Source of the DNA: JAUSIF01 sp963711595
GTDB lineage: Bacteria; Pseudomonadota; Alphaproteobacteria; Rhizobiales; Xanthobacteraceae
Reading direction: 5' to 3'
Assembly (NCBI GenBank): GCA_963711595.1
Contig: CAVQER010000005.1
Location: forward strand, 496,001-560,000
Length of the DNA stretch: 64,000 nucleotides
Of this stretch, positions 34,047 through 42,992 are shown one piece after another (position 1 is the stretch's first letter; the number at the start of each line of letters is the position of its first letter). The position numbers were made by a program, and so were the translations under genes. The notes under the pieces are model-generated. The model ran no database searches and had not been told where the DNA came from. It was given only the letters and a program-made list of their open reading frames with translations.

Positions 34047-34595
34047 CTATCGCTGGGTCGAAACGATACCGAGAACTACGTCGCCTTTTTCGCTGATGAA
34101 CGACATTGCCGCCGCCTCACCCGGTTTCGCCGTACGTAGCACCGCCTGAAAATTGGCTGGCAAGGTGCCAACATCCGTACCCTCAATTCGGACCGCGTTG
34201 AGCGCTAGGTAATGGGTCCAGCCCTTTTTGAATTCCGTCATCACCGTCGGTAGAAGTTTGTCTTGGAAGACGTACCAAGGCGTTGGTACTCGCGGCCCCT
34301 TCGGGCACTCGCCGCTCGTCTTACGAAGCAATTTGAATTCGAGTTCCGCTGTTTTCTGACTGCACATGAGAAAACTCACTCGATCGTTGTCTAAGCGAGC
34401 GGTTATCCAGCCGAGAACAGGGGCTCCGTCAAAATCGTAGGTGTATGGGCCCTCGATAGTGACGATTCGAGAATATTTCATCAGTGCGGCTTCTTCACTG
34501 GATATTTTTTCTTGAGCGCGTGATGCTTGCGTCGAAACGCCGATCACTACGAGCGGCAACAGCAGCCAGCGGGTTGGGGCCAGATCGAAGATCAA
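34047..34595 (-). CDS. Exported protein of unknown function, TTG start coupled to its neighbour
   Basis: 182-residue protein with signal peptide LIFDLAPTRWLLLPLVVIGVSTQASRA. The start is taken as TTG at 34595: GAGGAGG lies 5 bases upstream, the TTG overlaps the TGA of the preceding membrane protein gene, and the signal peptide begins there. Longer frames overlap that gene for 90 bases and put a charged leader before the signal. Mature part: invasion-associated locus B-like layout (FLMCSQKTAELEFKLLRKT; AKPGEAAAMSF), but the match is weak. Confidence 0.6.
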   Translation of the reverse strand: MIFDLAPTRWLLLPLVVIGVSTQASRAQEKISSEEAALMKYSRIVTIEGPYTYDFDGAPVLGWITARLDNDRVSFLMCSQKTAELEFKLLRKTSGECPKGPRVPTPWYVFQDKLLPTVMTEFKKGWTHYLALNAVRIEGTDVGTLPANFQAVLRTAKPGEAAAMSFISEKGDVVLGIVSTQR

Positions 34596-35230
34596 AAGGG
34601 CCTCCTCACATATCGAACGGAGACGAGTGCACTCTCTCGCAATTGATACACAACGCCCCCTTCTGTATCGATCAGACTTCGACACAAGAGGTAGAAGGCG
34701 GTTCCGTCGGCAAAGATTAGCTCGAGTCCTCTACGATCCGCACATCTTCGATAGTTTGCAGTCCAGTCATCGTCAGTACCTCCTTGGGTACGTACATCGA
34801 TGAGTACGCCGTGGCCGGTCCACGCAAGGTCTGCGGCACGCTGCGCACTCCATCGCGCGATTGGAATCAACACGAGCAGCATTGAGGACGCGGCAACTAA
34901 CAGCGCGACCGACCATTTTGTCACAGTAGGCACGCGCCACTTCTGACGAGAGCGCGAGGGCACACGCCGTCTAAGCCAGATCAGCGCCATGAGCGTCAAC
35001 AAGGCCAGAGCGGCTATCTGAATCCAATAAGCCCTTAGGAAAATTTGCACAGGTGACGCTGAATAAATCAAGATGGTTGGGAGATCCAGATTCAGCTCGG
35101 AAATGTTGATTCCGAACAGTCCAAGATATGAACTGAGGTAGACCCAACCCAAAAAGTAGAACACGACCGCCGGGACGGCGACGACCAAGAAGTCGATGAG
35201 GGTTTGTCGCAAGTCTTGCACGGCTCGCAA
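34592..35230 (-). CDS. Membrane protein of unknown function
   Basis: 212-residue inner-membrane protein with three predicted transmembrane helices (FLVVAVPAVVFYFLGWVYL; WIQIAALALLTLMALIWL; WSVALLVAASSMLLVLIPI) and a soluble C-terminal domain of about 80 residues. No named family recognised. Translationally coupled to the exported protein downstream, so the two probably work together in the envelope. Its codon use is less GC-biased than neighbours. Confidence 0.6.
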   Translation of the reverse strand: MRAVQDLRQTLIDFLVVAVPAVVFYFLGWVYLSSYLGLFGINISELNLDLPTILIYSASPVQIFLRAYWIQIAALALLTLMALIWLRRRVPSRSRQKWRVPTVTKWSVALLVAASSMLLVLIPIARWSAQRAADLAWTGHGVLIDVRTQGGTDDDWTANYRRCADRRGLELIFADGTAFYLLCRSLIDTEGGVVYQLRESALVSVRYVRRPF

Positions 35231-35424
35231 TGGTTACTTTTTTAGGTTGCATTGTCTAGCGAGCACACGGGAGTGCTAACCCGTCCGGTGCGTTGCGGAG
35301 CCGATCCGTCCTCATCGGGAAAGGACCGTCTTTTTGGGGTGCCTAGGCACCTCAGCCCTTCCCTATTCGGAGGTTTTGATTTTGCACGCACACGATGATG
35401 CGCATGACGAGTCGTCACAAGGCG

Positions 35425-36957
35425 TCACAACGGCAAATTATCGTGCTTCTTCCGCGGCCGCTCCGCGTGCTTGGTCCTGAGCATCGCGAGCGCGCGCGCC
35501 ACGCGCCGGCGTGTGTCATGCGGCTCGATCACCTCGTCGATGTAGCCCCGCTCGGCCGCAACGAAGGGTGATAGAAACCGCTCCTCGTACTCCTGCGTGC
35601 GCGCGGCGAGCTTGTCCTTGTCGCGCGCTTCCTCGCGGAAGATGATCTCGACCGCGCCCTTTGCGCCCATCACCGCGATCTGCGCCGTGGGCCAGGCGTA
35701 GTTCACGTCGCCGCCGATGTGCTTCGACGCCATCACGTCATAGGCGCCGCCATAGGCTTTGCGCGTGATCACGGTCACGAGCGGCACCGTGCACTGGCTG
35801 TAGGCGAACAGAAGCTTCGCCCCGTTCTTGATCAACCCGCCATACTCCTGCGCGGTGCCCGGCAGGAACCCCGGCACGTCGACGAAGGTGACGAGCGGGA
35901 TGTTGAACGCGTCGCAGAAGCGCACGAAGCGCGCGGCCTTGCGCGAGGCGTCGCTGTCGAGCACGCCCGCAAGCACCATCGGCTGGTTCGCGACGAAGCC
36001 GACCGTGCGGCCAGCCACACGGCCGAAACTCGTGACGATGTTCTTCCCGAACGCTTCCTGGATCTCGAAGAAATCGCCCTCGTCGGCGACCTTCGCGATC
36101 AGCTCCTTGATGTCGTACGGCTGGTTCGGGCTCGCCGGGATGAGGCTGTCGAGCGAAGGCTCGATCCGCTCGATGTCGTCGTGCGTCGGCCATTCCGGCA
36201 CGCCGGCCTCGTAGGACAAGGGCAGGAAATCGAGCAGCCGGCGGATCTGCAGCAGCGCCTCGACGTCGTTCTCGAACGCGCCGTCGGCGACGCCCGAGCG
36301 CGTCGTGTGCACGCGCGCACCGCCGAGCTCCTCTGCAGTCACCGTCTCGTTCGTCACGGTCTTCACCACCTCAGGACCCGTGATGAACATGTTGCTCGTC
36401 TCCTTCACCATGAAGATGAAGTCGGTCATCGCCGGCGAGTAGACGTCGCCGCCCGCGCACGGGCCCATGATCACGGAGATCTGCGGGATCACGCCGGACG
36501 CGATCACGTTACGCTTGAACACCTCGCCGTAGCCGCCAAGTGCCGCGACCCCCTCCTGGATGCGCGCGCCGCCCGCGTCGTAGAGGCCGACGATCGGCGC
36601 GCGTGTCTTCAGCGCCATGTCCTGGATCTTCATGATCTTCTGCGCATGCGCTTCCGAGAGCGAGCCGCCGAACACCGTGAAGTCCTTGGCGAACACGAAC
36701 ACCTGACGGCCGTTCACCGTGCCCCAACCGGTCACCACGCCGTCGCCGGGGATTTTCGTCTTGTCGATGCCGAAATCGGTGCCGCGATGGGTGACGAAGG
36801 CGTCGAATTCCTCGAAGCTGCCCTTGTCCATGAGCAGATCGACGCGCTCGCGCGCGGTGAGCTTGCCGCGCTTGTGCTGCGCCTCGATGCGGGCGTCGCC
36901 CCCGCCCTTGTGGGCGGCCTGGCGTCGCCCCTTCAGCTTGTCCTGGATGTCTTTCAT
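35425..36957 (-). CDS. pccB: Acyl-CoA (propionyl-CoA) carboxylase beta subunit
   Basis: 510-residue carboxyltransferase subunit that moves carboxyl from biotin to propionyl-CoA, giving methylmalonyl-CoA; cytosolic. The crotonase-like halves are both present: GLYDAGGARIQEGVAALGGYGEVF in the N half, and FLPGTAQEYGGLIKNGAKLLFAY and VTVITRKAYGGAYDVMASK in the C half. Length fits PccB. The alpha subunit is not in this window. A related acetyl- or methylcrotonyl-CoA carboxylase is possible, but the motifs favour PccB. The upstream in-frame start is unlikely. Confidence 0.92.
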   Translation of the reverse strand: MKDIQDKLKGRRQAAHKGGGDARIEAQHKRGKLTARERVDLLMDKGSFEEFDAFVTHRGTDFGIDKTKIPGDGVVTGWGTVNGRQVFVFAKDFTVFGGSLSEAHAQKIMKIQDMALKTRAPIVGLYDAGGARIQEGVAALGGYGEVFKRNVIASGVIPQISVIMGPCAGGDVYSPAMTDFIFMVKETSNMFITGPEVVKTVTNETVTAEELGGARVHTTRSGVADGAFENDVEALLQIRRLLDFLPLSYEAGVPEWPTHDDIERIEPSLDSLIPASPNQPYDIKELIAKVADEGDFFEIQEAFGKNIVTSFGRVAGRTVGFVANQPMVLAGVLDSDASRKAARFVRFCDAFNIPLVTFVDVPGFLPGTAQEYGGLIKNGAKLLFAYSQCTVPLVTVITRKAYGGAYDVMASKHIGGDVNYAWPTAQIAVMGAKGAVEIIFREEARDKDKLAARTQEYEERFLSPFVAAERGYIDEVIEPHDTRRRVARALAMLRTKHAERPRKKHDNLPL

Positions 36958-37062
36958 GCGGTTGCCCCCGCGTGAATCATCTGCGGAAAATAGCACGCGG
37001 CGGCCCCCCGGTCCGCTCTGAGTGGAATGGGGGACCGCCGCGGAATTCGGAGCGGCAAACGG

Positions 37063-37254
37063 TCAGAAGTAGTCGTACGCCGACGCCACCGCGAGCGACT
37101 TGAGATCGGCCTTGCGATGGAGATCGTCGATCGACATCCCGTTGTTGAAGTCGATCAGCGTTCCCTGTGGCTTCGTCGAGAACATGAACGCGCTGGCGAT
37201 GATGAACAGCGGCGCGGTAACGAAGAGAATTCGATATGGATGCTTGACGTGCAT
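37063..37254 (-). CDS. Small membrane-anchored protein of unknown function
   Basis: 63-residue protein: one hydrophobic helix (ILFVTAPLFIIASAFMF) near the N-terminus, then a short polar tail (FNNGMSIDDLHRKADLKSL). Start at the ATG at 37254, at the gene's hydrophobic head. Sits 55 bp downstream of doxX and may be its co-transcribed partner. No function assigned. Confidence 0.5.
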   Translation of the reverse strand: MHVKHPYRILFVTAPLFIIASAFMFSTKPQGTLIDFNNGMSIDDLHRKADLKSLAVASAYDYF

Positions 37255-37309
37255 GTGCTTTCCCCGCGGCTGGTTCAAGGATGTAGCTGGCAGAAAGGCG
37301 GAAGCGCCG

Positions 37310-37789
37310 TCACTCGTTCTTGCGCAGGTGCCCGTCGATCGAGAAGCGGCCGGCGCCCGTCACGAACAGGAGCAGTAGCCCGCCGAAGATCGACAGGTTC
37401 TTCATGAAGTGCGTGAACTGGATGTTCGCCTGCGCCGCCGGGAATTCCCAATACCGGTGTGCGAGCAGCGTCGCGATTGCCACGAACACGAGACCAATCA
37501 GGGCGCCGTAGCGTGTGGCGACACCAAGAATGAGTGAGATCCCCATGAGGGCCTGCGCGATGGTCGCGATCCAGGCGACCGCCATCGGTGCCGGCACCTT
37601 GAGCGCGGTCAGATAGCTCGCAAGGCCCGCCATATTGGTCAGATTCGCGAAGGCGAACACGATGAAGATCCAGCCGACGAGAATGCGGCCGACCAAGGCG
37701 AAGGCGTCGCCGGAAAGCAGTGCGAAATGGTCGAGGCCGTCGAATTTCTTCGGTGATGGCGTGATGAGTTCGTGTGTGTCGACACTCAT
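37310..37789 (-). CDS. DoxX family membrane protein
   Basis: 159-residue four-helix inner-membrane protein of the DoxX family (LVGRILVGWIFIVFAFANL; PMAVAWIATIAQALMGISLILG; YGALIGLVFVAIATLLAHRYW; LSIFGGLLLLFVTGAGRFSID). The RILVGWIF and GAGRFSID ends are typical. GGAGGGGGAG lies before the ATG at 37789. Family members are linked to redox or oxidative-stress systems; the substrate is unknown. Confidence 0.85.
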   Translation of the reverse strand: MSVDTHELITPSPKKFDGLDHFALLSGDAFALVGRILVGWIFIVFAFANLTNMAGLASYLTALKVPAPMAVAWIATIAQALMGISLILGVATRYGALIGLVFVAIATLLAHRYWEFPAAQANIQFTHFMKNLSIFGGLLLLFVTGAGRFSIDGHLRKNE

Positions 37790-38062
37790 TGGTCTCCCCC
37801 TCCACTTATGTGGCCAGAATTCCCCGCAAATTGCCTGGCCATAGGCCCGAACTATGGACCTACCCGCGCCGCGATCAAGTGAGCCTTTGCTGCGGTGCAC
37901 GGATCTGGTCGGGGCCCTACCCGGACACCCCGCGCAGTGAGAGCTGTCGCAGGCCGTCGCCTTGAATCGTAAGTGGCCGTTTACGACCGGAAGCGCTGCC
38001 TGGCCGGGAACGACGGACCGTCCCGTCGTTGAATAGTCACGAAACGCACCTATATAGCTTTC

Positions 38063-38159
38063 AACGCCAGCGGACTGCGCCTGACCACGGAAGTACTGGA
38101 AGGCAGCGGCTGTAGGCGACGTGCCCGCCCGGGAGAAATCCCGCGGCGGGTTTTCGTTT
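38063..38159 (+). ncRNA. Candidate small RNA with promoter and terminator
   Basis: About 95 nt. A promoter-like pair TTGAAT (38029) and TATATA (38051) with 16-bp spacing precedes it; no start codon or protein frame fits the stretch. It ends in a stem CCCGCC...GGCGGG with an inner stem GGGA/TCCC and GAAA loop (38124-38150), followed by TTTTCGTTT, a good intrinsic terminator. No plus-strand gene upstream needs such a terminator. No known RNA family recognised. Confidence 0.4.
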
Positions 38160-38168
38160 GCCTCCCCC

Positions 38169-38279
38169 GGTCATCACCGGGCCGGTGATCCACGCTTTCA
38201 CGCGTAGGAAGGCAGACGTGGATGGCCGGGACAAGCCCGGCCATGACAAAGCACTGGGTCCCCGCTTTCGCGGGGATGA
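38169..38279. repeat. Dispersed palindromic repeat
   Basis: Left hairpin GGTCATCACCGG...CCGGTGATCC, right hairpin GGCCGGGACAAGCCCGGCC, joined by ACGC/GCGTGG arms as in the other copies, followed by a short CCCCGCTTTCGCGGGG hairpin at 38259-38275. Confidence 0.7.
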
Positions 38280-38328
38280 GCGGAGGGCTGATTGCGCCCG
38301 CCCCGCCAGCCCCTCATTCTGCCCGCCC

Positions 38329-38847
38329 ATGCGCTTCGCCGCCGAAGGCCTGCACCTGGTCGAGCCCTGGCTGAAGAGCTACGGCGCCTTCGCCATTTTC
38401 CTCATCATCTATTTCGAGTCGTTCGGGGCGCCCGTCCCGGGCGAAACTGCCGTGATCGCCGCCGCCCTCCTCGCCTCCCAGAGCGAGCTTTCGATCGTTG
38501 CCGTGTTCATCGCCGTTCTCGCCGGCGCAATTCTGGGCGACAGCACCGGCTATCTGATCGGGCGTTACGGCGGCCGGCGCGTGCTCGAGCGCTTCGGGCC
38601 CTACGTGAAGCTCACGCCCGAACGCCTGACCGCGATCGAAGAGCGTTTCCACCGCGGCGGCGTGTGGCTTGTGATGTTCGCGCGCTTCCTGCCGCTATTG
38701 CGGCAGCTGAACGGCGTGCTTGCGGGTTCGCTCGCGATGCCCTGGCATCTCTTTGTCGCGGCGAACGCGGCAGGCGCTGTGCTGTGGACATCGCTCTACG
38801 TGCTCGGGCCCTATTTCTTCGGACACCTCTTCCATCTCGTGCGTTGA
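38329..38847 (+). CDS. DedA family membrane protein
   Basis: 172-residue inner-membrane protein of the DedA/SNARE-associated family, thought to act in lipid carrier (undecaprenyl phosphate or phospholipid) transport. Conserved features: ESFGAPVPGETAVIAAALL, GDSTGYLIGRYGG, and FARFLPLLRQLNGVLAGSLAMPW with the essential FARFxPxxR motif. Length is slightly short. No partner genes nearby. Confidence 0.88.
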   Translation: MRFAAEGLHLVEPWLKSYGAFAIFLIIYFESFGAPVPGETAVIAAALLASQSELSIVAVFIAVLAGAILGDSTGYLIGRYGGRRVLERFGPYVKLTPERLTAIEERFHRGGVWLVMFARFLPLLRQLNGVLAGSLAMPWHLFVAANAAGAVLWTSLYVLGPYFFGHLFHLVR

Positions 38848-38909
38848 AGCAGCGCATTGGGACGCCGGCACGAAACAGATAGCCTGTTTCGACAGGACGG
38901 GATCGAGCC

Positions 38910-39932
38910 ATGAAAATCTGCATCTACGGCGCCGGCGCCATCGGCGGTTATCTCGGCGTGCTGCTCAAGCAGGGGGGCGCCGACGTCTCCCTCATCGCGC
39001 GTGGCGCGCATCTGAAGGCGATCCAGGACAAGGGCCTGAAGCTCCGGATCGGCGGCGAGGAGAAAGTGGCGAAAATGCCCGCCTCCGAAGACCCGAAGGA
39101 GTTCGGGCCGCAGGACTACGTGATCGTGGCGCTCAAGGCGCACCAGGCCTGGGAGGTCGCCGAGGAAATGAAGCCGCTCTTCAAGAAGGAGACCGCCGTC
39201 GTCACCGCGCAGAACGGCCTGCCGTGGTGGTACTTCTACGGCTTCGAGGGCCAGTACGCGAACCGGCGCATTGAGAGCGTCGATCCGGGCGGCCGGCAAT
39301 GGGATGCGATCGGGCCCGAGCGCGCGATCGGCTGCACGGTCTACCCCGCGACCGAAGTCGTGGAGCCCGGCGTCGTCAAGCACATCGACGGCAACAAGTT
39401 CGGCCTCGGCGAGCCCACGCGACAACTGACGCCGCGTGTGCAGAAGCTCGCGGAGGTTTTCACGGCGGCGGGTCTCAAGGCACCGGTGATCCCGGAAATC
39501 CGCAACGACATCTGGCTCAAGCTCTGGGGCAACCTCTGCTTCAACCCGATCTCGGCGCTGACGCACGCGACGCTCGACATTGTCGCGACCGAACCGGGCA
39601 CGCGGAATCTGTCGCGCAACATGATGCTGGAGGCGGAGAAGATCGGCCGCCGCATCGGCGTGCATTTTCGTGTCGACGTCGATCGCCGCATCGACGGCGC
39701 GGCCCGCGTCGGCGCGCACAAGACCTCGATGCTCCAGGACGTCGAGAAAGGCCGGCCGCTCGAGATCGACGCGCTCCTCACCTGCGTGCAGGAACTCGGC
39801 CGCCTCGCCGAGGTCGAGACGCCGCATATCGATGCGGTGCTCGCGCTGACGCAGCAGATGGCGCGGACGAAGGGGCTCTATCCGGTGTTTCCGGATTTGC
39901 CTGCGGCGGAAGACGATCTCGTAGTGGATTAA
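38910..39932 (+). CDS. 2-dehydropantoate 2-reductase family protein
   Basis: 340-residue NADPH-dependent reductase of the PanE/ApbA family. Rossmann motif GAGAIGG at residues 7-13 (YGAGAIGGYLG); the C-terminal helical domain carries NDIWLKLWGNLCFNPISALT, with the catalytic Lys and the Asn/Ser of the family. PanE reduces ketopantoate for pantothenate and CoA synthesis. Proteobacteria often carry several paralogues with other 2-oxoacid substrates, so the exact substrate is open. An upstream dedA and downstream repeats give no pathway context. Confidence 0.85.
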   Translation: MKICIYGAGAIGGYLGVLLKQGGADVSLIARGAHLKAIQDKGLKLRIGGEEKVAKMPASEDPKEFGPQDYVIVALKAHQAWEVAEEMKPLFKKETAVVTAQNGLPWWYFYGFEGQYANRRIESVDPGGRQWDAIGPERAIGCTVYPATEVVEPGVVKHIDGNKFGLGEPTRQLTPRVQKLAEVFTAAGLKAPVIPEIRNDIWLKLWGNLCFNPISALTHATLDIVATEPGTRNLSRNMMLEAEKIGRRIGVHFRVDVDRRIDGAARVGAHKTSMLQDVEKGRPLEIDALLTCVQELGRLAEVETPHIDAVLALTQQMARTKGLYPVFPDLPAAEDDLVVD

Positions 39933-39980
39933 ACTCTACGTTCCCCGCGCGGGCGGAGCGTCTCCGCTCCATCCTTATCT

Positions 39981-40145
39981 GTCATGGCCGGGCCGCGCTG
40001 CCCCGCGAGCCGTGGGCGAGCGGGCTGGCAGCGCGAGTCCCGGCCATCCACGCCTTCCTTGGAGGCATGCAAAGACGTGGATCACCGGGACTCGCAGCGT
40101 CGACCGCTCGCATTCGCTCGCGGGACGCTGCGGCCCGGTGATGAC
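39981..40145. repeat. Long dispersed palindromic repeat
   Basis: A larger version of the intergenic palindrome: GTCATGGCCGGG at the left and CCCGGTGATGAC at the right, with inner hairpins (GCCGCGCTGCCCCGCGAGC; GCGGGACGCTGCGGCCC region) and the CCATCCACGCC / GACGTGGAT arms of the smaller copies. Lies between the reductase and DUF4260 genes. Confidence 0.65.
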
Positions 40146-40192
40146 AATTAAGATGGAGCGCCCGTGCTACCGTTCACGAAACGGAGCACCCC

Positions 40193-40594
40193 ATGCAAAA
40201 CCCGAACGCGCCCGCCGTCGCGGGCCAGCCGCGCCTGATCCTGCGTCTCGAAGGCGGCGCGCTTTTCCTCGCGGCCCTGTACGCCTACTGGTTCACGGGC
40301 GGGTCCTGGTGGCTGTTTCTGATCCTGTTCCTTGTGCCGGATGTTAGCTTCGCCGCCTATCTCGTGAACCCGCGCATCGGCGCACTCGCCTACAACGCCG
40401 TGCACACGACCGTCGGGCCGATCGCACTCGCAATCTACGCCCTGTACTTCGCCGTGCCGCTCGCGCTCAGCATTGCCATTATCTGGCTCGCCCATGCAGG
40501 GATCGATCGCCTGCTCGGCTACGGATTGAAGTATCCGAGCGCGTTCACGGATACGCATCTCGGGCGGATCGGCAAGGCGGCGCCTGCGCGGTAA
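40193..40594 (+). CDS. DUF4260 membrane protein
   Basis: 133-residue membrane protein with four hydrophobic helices (GALFLAALYAYWFTGGSWWLFL; LVPDVSFAAYLV; IALAIYALYFAVPLALSIAIIW) and the conserved C-terminal GIDRLLGYGLKYPSAFTDTHLGRIG, diagnostic of DUF4260. No known function. Confidence 0.85.
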   Translation: MQNPNAPAVAGQPRLILRLEGGALFLAALYAYWFTGGSWWLFLILFLVPDVSFAAYLVNPRIGALAYNAVHTTVGPIALAIYALYFAVPLALSIAIIWLAHAGIDRLLGYGLKYPSAFTDTHLGRIGKAAPAR

Positions 40595-40640
40595 GCCCGG
40601 AGTTGCCATCTCTGCAACAGCGTGTTCTGAAACCGGCACG

Positions 40641-42971
40641 ATGGCCCCCGACAGCAATACCCTGCTCGCCCAGGGACGTGATCTTTGCCGCGACGGCCGG
40701 CTTACCGAAGGCGCCGAGCTTTTCCGCAGGCTGATCGAAGCCGAGCCCGATCACACCCAGGCGCACAATTTTCTCGGCATGGCGTTGGACCGGCTCGGCA
40801 TGCCCGCCGAGGCCCTCACGAGCTTCGATCGCGCCATCGCCGGCGACCCCAAGTTCGCAGAAGCGCTCGCCAACAAGGCCGACGCGTTGTCGGCGCTCGG
40901 ACGTTTCGCGGAAGCGATTGAGTTCTATGACCGGGCCCTCGCGACAGCGCCGGATCCGATCGCCTGGTACAACCGCGGCATCGCGCTGTACGAGCTCGAG
41001 CGATACGAGGATTCGATCACAAGTTTCGATCGCGCGATCGCGCTCGACGCCGGCGCAGACGCAGCCTGTGCAGGCCGCACCAAATCGCTGATGGCACTCG
41101 GGCGGATGCAAGAGGCGCTCGCGAGCGCGAACCAGGCCATCGCCCTGCGCGGCGACTCGCCCGAGCATCACTCGGATCGCGGCCTCGTGCTCAAGGAGCT
41201 GGGGCAAACGGACGAAGCGCGCGCCGCATTCGAGCGGGCGATCACGCTCGACGCTCGGTTTGCTCCCGCGCTTGCGAACCTGGCCGGCCTGCTGCTCGCG
41301 CACGAAGAGCTGGAGGCGGCGCTTCCGTTCATCCGGCGCGCATTGGCGGCGGGCGAAACCGAGGAAGCAAAGAGCCTGTTCCTCGCCTACGTGTTGGCTC
41401 TGCCGACCCCGGACAAAACCGCAGACATTGGCGATCTGCTGCTGCGCGCTATCGCGGAGCCGTGGAGTTGTCCGCAGAGTTTCGCTGCCGCGGCCGCCGC
41501 GGCCCTCATCTTCGACAGGCCCTTCGGCTTGATCGTCGCCCGCGCCGTTGCGGCCTGGCCGCGCAGATTGCCGGCGGCAGAACTTTACGGGCCCTCCGGG
41601 TTCGCAGTCGTCGCGAAAAATCCTTTGCTGCGCGCGTTGTTGCAATCAGCGCCGGTCCCGAACGCCGCCCTCGAGCAATTTCTAACAACCGCTCGCGCGG
41701 CCATGCTCGAGGCTGCCTTTGCGGCACGCCCGGCGGCAGGACCCGCGGGCGAGCCGGAGCCCGATGCGATGGCGTTCTATTGCGCGCTCGCCCAACAGTG
41801 CTTCGTCAACGAGTACGTCTTCACGGCCACGCCCGACGAGAACGGGCGGGTGCGCATGCTCGAGGAAACGCTCGACGCTGCCCTTTCTTCCGGCAGTCCC
41901 ATTCCGGCGATCTGGCCTGCTACCGTCGCAGCCTATTCTCCGCTCGGCTCGTCACCGGCCGGAGCGGTCCTTCTGGGAAGATCCTGGCCGGACCCGTTGC
42001 GCGCAGTCCTGCAGCAGCAAGTGATCGAGCCCAAGGAGGAGCAGCGACTTCGCCAATCGATCCCGCGGATGACGGAGATCGACGATCCTGTGTCCGAAGC
42101 CGTGCGGCAGCAATACGAGGAGAACCCTTATCCGCGCTGGATTCGCGCGGCCCCCGCACCCGCCGCCAAGCCGATCGACCGGCGGCTGCGCCAGATGTTT
42201 CCGCTAGCGCCCTTCCGTGAGCGCAGCTCCACCGGCGGTCTCGACATCCTCATCGCTGGCTGCGGCACCGGCACACAACCGATCGAGGAAGCCCGCCTGC
42301 AAGCAGGCGCGAAGGTGCTCGCGATCGACCTCAGCCTCGCGTCCCTCGCCTATGCCAAACGGCACACCATCGCCCTCGGCATTGAGAACATCGAGTACGC
42401 CCAGGCGGATATTCTCAAACTCGGCTCCTCTGGCAGGACCTTCGATTACATCGCGTCCACCGGCGTTCTGCATCATCTCGGCGATCCGCTTGAGGGCTGG
42501 CGCACTTTGCTGCCGCTGTTGCGGCCTCGCGGCTACATGCATCTGGGTTTCTACAGCGAGACGGCCCGCCGGCACGTTGTGGCCGCACGAAACTATCTCG
42601 CCGAGCGGAACTTCCGTCCGGCGTTGCCCGATATCCGGAGCGGCCGGCAGGAAATTTTCGCGCTACCCGACGACGCGCCAGCTCGCCAAGTGGTCCGGCT
42701 GGCGGATTTCTACAGCACGAGCGAGTGCCGCGATCTCCTCTTTCATGTGCAAGAACACCGATACACGTTGCCCGAGATCGCGGCGTTCCTCGCCGAGCAC
42801 GAACTGGAGTTTCTCGGCTTCGTCGGTATTCAGCCTGGGGTATTCCGGCGGTACGAACGGCGCTTCCCCGAGGATCGGAAAAAGACCGACCTCGCGCTGT
42901 GGCACCGCTTCGAGGCGGAGAATCCCGACACGTTTATCGGCATGTACGAGTTCTGGGTGCAGAAAGGCTGA
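40641..42971 (+). CDS. TPR-repeat SAM-dependent methyltransferase
   Basis: 776-residue fusion. The N-terminal ~230 residues contain about seven tetratricopeptide repeats (for example GMPAEALTSFDRAIAGDPKFAEAL), the middle ~300 are helical and unassigned, and the C-terminal part carries a class I methyltransferase: ILIAGCGTGTQPIEEA from about residue 534, AIDLSLASLAYAKR for the acidic loop and the following ASTGVLHHLGDP. The C-terminus has a helix-rich extension. TPR-methyltransferases of this kind in alphaproteobacteria often act on cell-surface or protein targets; the substrate is not known. Confidence 0.85.
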   Translation: MAPDSNTLLAQGRDLCRDGRLTEGAELFRRLIEAEPDHTQAHNFLGMALDRLGMPAEALTSFDRAIAGDPKFAEALANKADALSALGRFAEAIEFYDRALATAPDPIAWYNRGIALYELERYEDSITSFDRAIALDAGADAACAGRTKSLMALGRMQEALASANQAIALRGDSPEHHSDRGLVLKELGQTDEARAAFERAITLDARFAPALANLAGLLLAHEELEAALPFIRRALAAGETEEAKSLFLAYVLALPTPDKTADIGDLLLRAIAEPWSCPQSFAAAAAAALIFDRPFGLIVARAVAAWPRRLPAAELYGPSGFAVVAKNPLLRALLQSAPVPNAALEQFLTTARAAMLEAAFAARPAAGPAGEPEPDAMAFYCALAQQCFVNEYVFTATPDENGRVRMLEETLDAALSSGSPIPAIWPATVAAYSPLGSSPAGAVLLGRSWPDPLRAVLQQQVIEPKEEQRLRQSIPRMTEIDDPVSEAVRQQYEENPYPRWIRAAPAPAAKPIDRRLRQMFPLAPFRERSSTGGLDILIAGCGTGTQPIEEARLQAGAKVLAIDLSLASLAYAKRHTIALGIENIEYAQADILKLGSSGRTFDYIASTGVLHHLGDPLEGWRTLLPLLRPRGYMHLGFYSETARRHVVAARNYLAERNFRPALPDIRSGRQEIFALPDDAPARQVVRLADFYSTSECRDLLFHVQEHRYTLPEIAAFLAEHELEFLGFVGIQPGVFRRYERRFPEDRKKTDLALWHRFEAENPDTFIGMYEFWVQKG

Positions 42972-42992
42972 GCGCGAATTTTCGCTCGCGGC

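Larger units (their letters stand above)
37790..38328. other. Intergenic region with promoter, candidate RNA and repeats
   Basis: No protein gene seen in 539 bp between doxX and dedA. The middle carries a plausible promoter and an intrinsic terminator (listed separately as a candidate RNA); the right part is filled with dispersed palindromic repeats. The left part, 37800-38020, shows nothing I can assign. Confidence 0.55.

Noticed and set aside
34596..34685. Longer N-terminus for the exported protein at 34047-34595
   Set aside because: Would overlap the preceding gene by 90 bases and place a charged leader before the signal peptide, while GGAGG precedes the TTG at 34595.
35338..35351. Perfect 14-bp palindrome GGTGCCTAGGCACC as an operator
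   Set aside because: It lies 70 bp beyond pccB with no promoter or regulator gene in reach, so a role is not supported.
35719..36975. Plus-strand open frame of 418 codons opposite pccB
   Set aside because: Entirely antisense to a well-conserved carboxylase; rich in His, Arg and Ala without motifs.
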